Source of the DNA: Acidimicrobiales bacterium
GTDB taxonomy: Bacteria > Actinomycetota > Acidimicrobiia > Acidimicrobiales > UBA8190
Assembly (NCBI GenBank): GCA_030040015.1
Contig: JASHUM010000054.1
Coordinates: 1-33,077 of the forward strand
Direction: 5' to 3'
DNA: 33,077 bases
The position numbers were made by a program, and so were the translations under genes. Below are positions 31,445-33,077 of the stretch, one piece after another. The notes under the pieces were generated by a model. It did not search any database. It was not told the origin of the DNA and worked only from the letters and a program-made list of their open reading frames with translations. Each line of letters begins with the position of its first letter. The stretch's first letter is position 1.

Positions 31445-32392
31445 TCAGGCCGAGGATAACGCCGACCACAGCGCCCGGTAGCTCGGGTAGGTGAGGCCTT
31501 CGCTCACGTAGCCGGCACGGACCAGCTCTTGGTGGAAGACGGGGAGGTTGCGCCACGGGATGCCCATGTCCACGTGGTGGGCGAGGTGCCATCCGGTGTT
31601 GTAGGGCACCAGCCAGAAGCGAGCCAAGAGCGACTGGCGCACGTCGTGCGTGGTGACGCGGCGGTCCTTGCTCTTCTCGAGCCCCCCGTGCTCGGCGATC
31701 GAGCGGAGACGGTTGAGGACGCGCCACTGGGTCATCCACGGCAACCACCAGAACAGCGGGTAGACCCACCACTTGCCGGTGAGGGCCCACGACGCCGCCC
31801 ACAGCGCGACCTGCACTGCGAGGATGCGCACCACGACCGGACGCACCTTGGGGTAGCGAAGCGCCCCCACGAGCTTGGAGAAGTTCTTCCACCCCGAGAT
31901 GCCACAGGCGTCGCGGGTCAGCCGGCGCAGGAGGCGTCGCCGGGTGCACGGGTAACCGCCGTAGAACGCCATGTCGGGTTCGTCGGGGCCGAACTCCTCG
32001 CGGTGGTGGGCGAAGTGGACCCGGCGGTACAGCCCGACGGGCGTCCACACCGGGTAGGCGATGAGCCACTGGCCCACCCAGTCGTTGAGCCGGCGCCGTG
32101 AGAACAGCAGCTTGTGCGCCGACTCGTGCATGAGGATGGCGAAACGGGCGTACACCGGTCCCATGAGGACGAAGGCCACCACGTAGCCGACGGGGTTCCC
32201 CCACCAGACGGCCAGCCCGACCATGACGACGACCCACGCCCACAAGCCGATCACGGTGCGCACGTTGGCGGCGTCGTCGATGCGGCGAAGCTCGGCGCGG
32301 ATCTCGGGCTTCGGGACCCCGCTGTCGAGGAGCCGCTCGGTGGGCAGCACCTCGGGCCGCATCTCGGGGGGGGCCACCATGGTGGCGGTCAT
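31445..32392 (-). CDS. Membrane fatty acid desaturase
   Basis: A di-iron membrane enzyme that introduces double bonds into acyl chains, 315 residues. The three histidine boxes are intact: H-E-S-A-H near residue 93, H-F-A-H-H near 131, and H-L-A-H-H near 270. Hydrophobic pairs lie before the first box (W-A-W-V-V-V-M-V-G-L-A-V-W-W) and between the second and third. The position of the new bond is not evident. ATG at 32392 follows a TAATGT box by seven bases, so it should be leaderless. A 30-base spacer separates it from the divergent PaaX-family gene, a plausible regulator of it. Confidence 0.9.
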   Translation of the reverse strand: MTATMVAPPEMRPEVLPTERLLDSGVPKPEIRAELRRIDDAANVRTVIGLWAWVVVMVGLAVWWGNPVGYVVAFVLMGPVYARFAILMHESAHKLLFSRRRLNDWVGQWLIAYPVWTPVGLYRRVHFAHHREEFGPDEPDMAFYGGYPCTRRRLLRRLTRDACGISGWKNFSKLVGALRYPKVRPVVVRILAVQVALWAASWALTGKWWVYPLFWWLPWMTQWRVLNRLRSIAEHGGLEKSKDRRVTTHDVRQSLLARFWLVPYNTGWHLAHHVDMGIPWRNLPVFHQELVRAGYVSEGLTYPSYRALWSALSSA

Positions 32393-32398
32393 GGAGGG

Positions 32399-32428
32399 TA
32401 CATTACAACTTTGGGATAGCTGATGCAA
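32399..32428. promoter_or_regulatory. Divergent desaturase/PaaX promoter region
   Basis: Minus strand: TTGCAT (32428-32423), a 17-base spacer, and TAATGT (32405-32400), ending seven bases before the desaturase ATG, the best promoter in the window. Plus strand: TACATT (32399-32404) overlaps the same bases and would give a 12-base leader for the PaaX gene containing GGGAT. The arms ATTAC (32402-32406) and GTAAT (32433-32437) form an inverted repeat with centres 31 bases apart, flanking the desaturase core promoter, and could be an operator. Confidence 0.55.
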
Positions 32429-33077
32429 GATCGTAATAGACCGCTGACGGCCCGGTCCGTCCTGGCCAGCACGTTGCTGGGGGTCGATCCCCCCGAACTG
32501 CCCGTGGCCCAGCTCGTCCGCATGGCCGGGCTCTTCGGGGTGAACCCGAACCGGGCCCGGGTGGCCCTGAGCCGGATGGTCGCCTCGGGCGAAGCGGTCT
32601 CGGACGGCTCGGGCACCTACCGGCTCGCCGGTCACCTCCTCGCTCGCCAGCGTCGACAAGCCACCAGCCGGGCCGGGCGCACCGGGGCGTGGTCAGGGGA
32701 GTGGCACCTCGTCGTGCTCACGTCGGTGGGCGACACCGCCGACGTCCGAGGGGCGCGCCGTCGCGCCCTCGAAGCCGCCCGGCTGGCCGAGCTGCGCCAA
32801 GGCGTGTGGACGCGCCCGGACAACCTCGAGCTCGAGGGCGAGCTCGTCGACTCGGGCCAGGGCGGCGCCGGGGCGTGGTTCCGAGCCCGTCCGTCGGAGG
32901 ATCCCCTGCTGTTGGCGGGTTCGCTGTGGGACCTCACCGGTTGGGCGCTACGGGCGCGCCGGCTCCTGGCCGAAATGGCGGCACGGCCCACGACCGGGGC
33001 CGACGACCTGGCACCGGGCTTCGTGCTGTCGGCGGCGGTGCTCCGCCACCTCCAGGCCGACCCGTTGCTGCCTCTCG
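32423..33077 (+). CDS. PaaX-family transcriptional regulator, 3' end missing
   Basis: The first 218 residues of a PaaX-like repressor, open to the window edge. The N-terminal winged helix includes L-T-A-R-S-V-L-A-S-T-L-L-G and N-P-N-R-A-R-V-A-L-S-R-M-V-A-S-G-E-A, followed by G-T-Y-R-L. The central domain has W-H-L-V-V-L-T, R-R-A-L-E-A-A-R-L-A-E-L-R-Q-G-V-W-T-R-P-D-N-L and a later D-P-L-L-P-L, all PaaX hallmarks. The classic member senses phenylacetyl-CoA. Here no phenylacetate genes are visible, and the neighbour is a desaturase, so an acyl-CoA ligand is a possible alternative. The ATG is the only plausible start. Confidence 0.85.
   Translation, partial: MQDRNRPLTARSVLASTLLGVDPPELPVAQLVRMAGLFGVNPNRARVALSRMVASGEAVSDGSGTYRLAGHLLARQRRQATSRAGRTGAWSGEWHLVVLTSVGDTADVRGARRRALEAARLAELRQGVWTRPDNLELEGELVDSGQGGAGAWFRARPSEDPLLLAGSLWDLTGWALRARRLLAEMAARPTTGADDLAPGFVLSAAVLRHLQADPLLPL

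Overview
This window is about 33 kb of very GC-rich chromosome, most consistent with a free-living actinobacterium. Several family markers point there: a WhiB regulator, a PimB'-type mannosyltransferase locus, a probable F420-dependent (LLM-class) oxidoreductase, a PaaX regulator, heavy GTG start use and many apparently leaderless promoters. The mix suggests a deep-branching class such as Acidimicrobiia, but that placement is inference. I see no tRNA, rRNA, CRISPR array, insertion sequence, prophage or attachment site. It looks like ordinary core and accessory-metabolic chromosome, densely packed, with many four-base stop/start overlaps.

Layout. Bases 1-1077 hold the end of xseA and xseB (exodeoxyribonuclease VII). 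An acyl-CoA synthetase (minus) is divergent from a co-directional set: ACT-domain protein, peptide deformylase, metallo-beta-lactamase-fold hydrolase and FAD-dependent ferredoxin reductase (2.8-5.9 kb). From 10.6 down to 5.9 kb on the minus strand is a translationally coupled three-gene operon: GlpD-type glycerol-3-phosphate dehydrogenase, an alkyl-DHAP-synthase-like flavoprotein, and a glycerol-kinase-like FGGY kinase with a changed substrate pocket. Divergent from it is a peroxide/iron module: PerR-like regulator, rubrerythrin, DUF3501 protein, then a WhiB gene with a long structured leader. A membrane protein of the YwaF/TIGR02206 type, an MFS transporter, a nitroreductase and an unknown protein follow (12.9-16.1 kb).

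From 20.6 down to 16.1 kb (minus) are an ABC exporter pair, a D-2-hydroxyacid dehydrogenase coupled to it, and a membrane diguanylate cyclase. From 20.7 kb on the plus strand come an acyl-CoA dehydrogenase and trpD, then a minus-strand DEDDh exonuclease. Next is a plus-strand run of two small cysteine-rich proteins, a PimB'-like mannosyltransferase, a SRPBCC protein, a ROK glucokinase, an LLM oxidoreductase and an AlaC-type aminotransferase. An amidase-fold protein and a TetR regulator (minus) are divergent from a PlsC-type acyltransferase. The window closes with a fatty acid desaturase (minus) divergent from a truncated PaaX-family regulator.

How it fits together. The trpD/exonuclease/pimB'/SRPBCC/glucokinase/plsC set resembles the gene neighbourhood around phosphatidylinositol-mannoside synthesis in mycobacteria and corynebacteria, with different intervening genes. 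The most notable sequence signals are: a recurring TANNNT box 6-8 bases before start codons of genes that lead a transcript, twice built from the stop codon of the gene before; overlapping opposed -10 boxes in two divergent spacers; paired CCCTG/CAGGG palindromes in the whiB leader; and three enzymes with changed active-site residues (FGGY kinase, TrpD, amidase). I did not find a clearly new multi-gene defence or mobile system.
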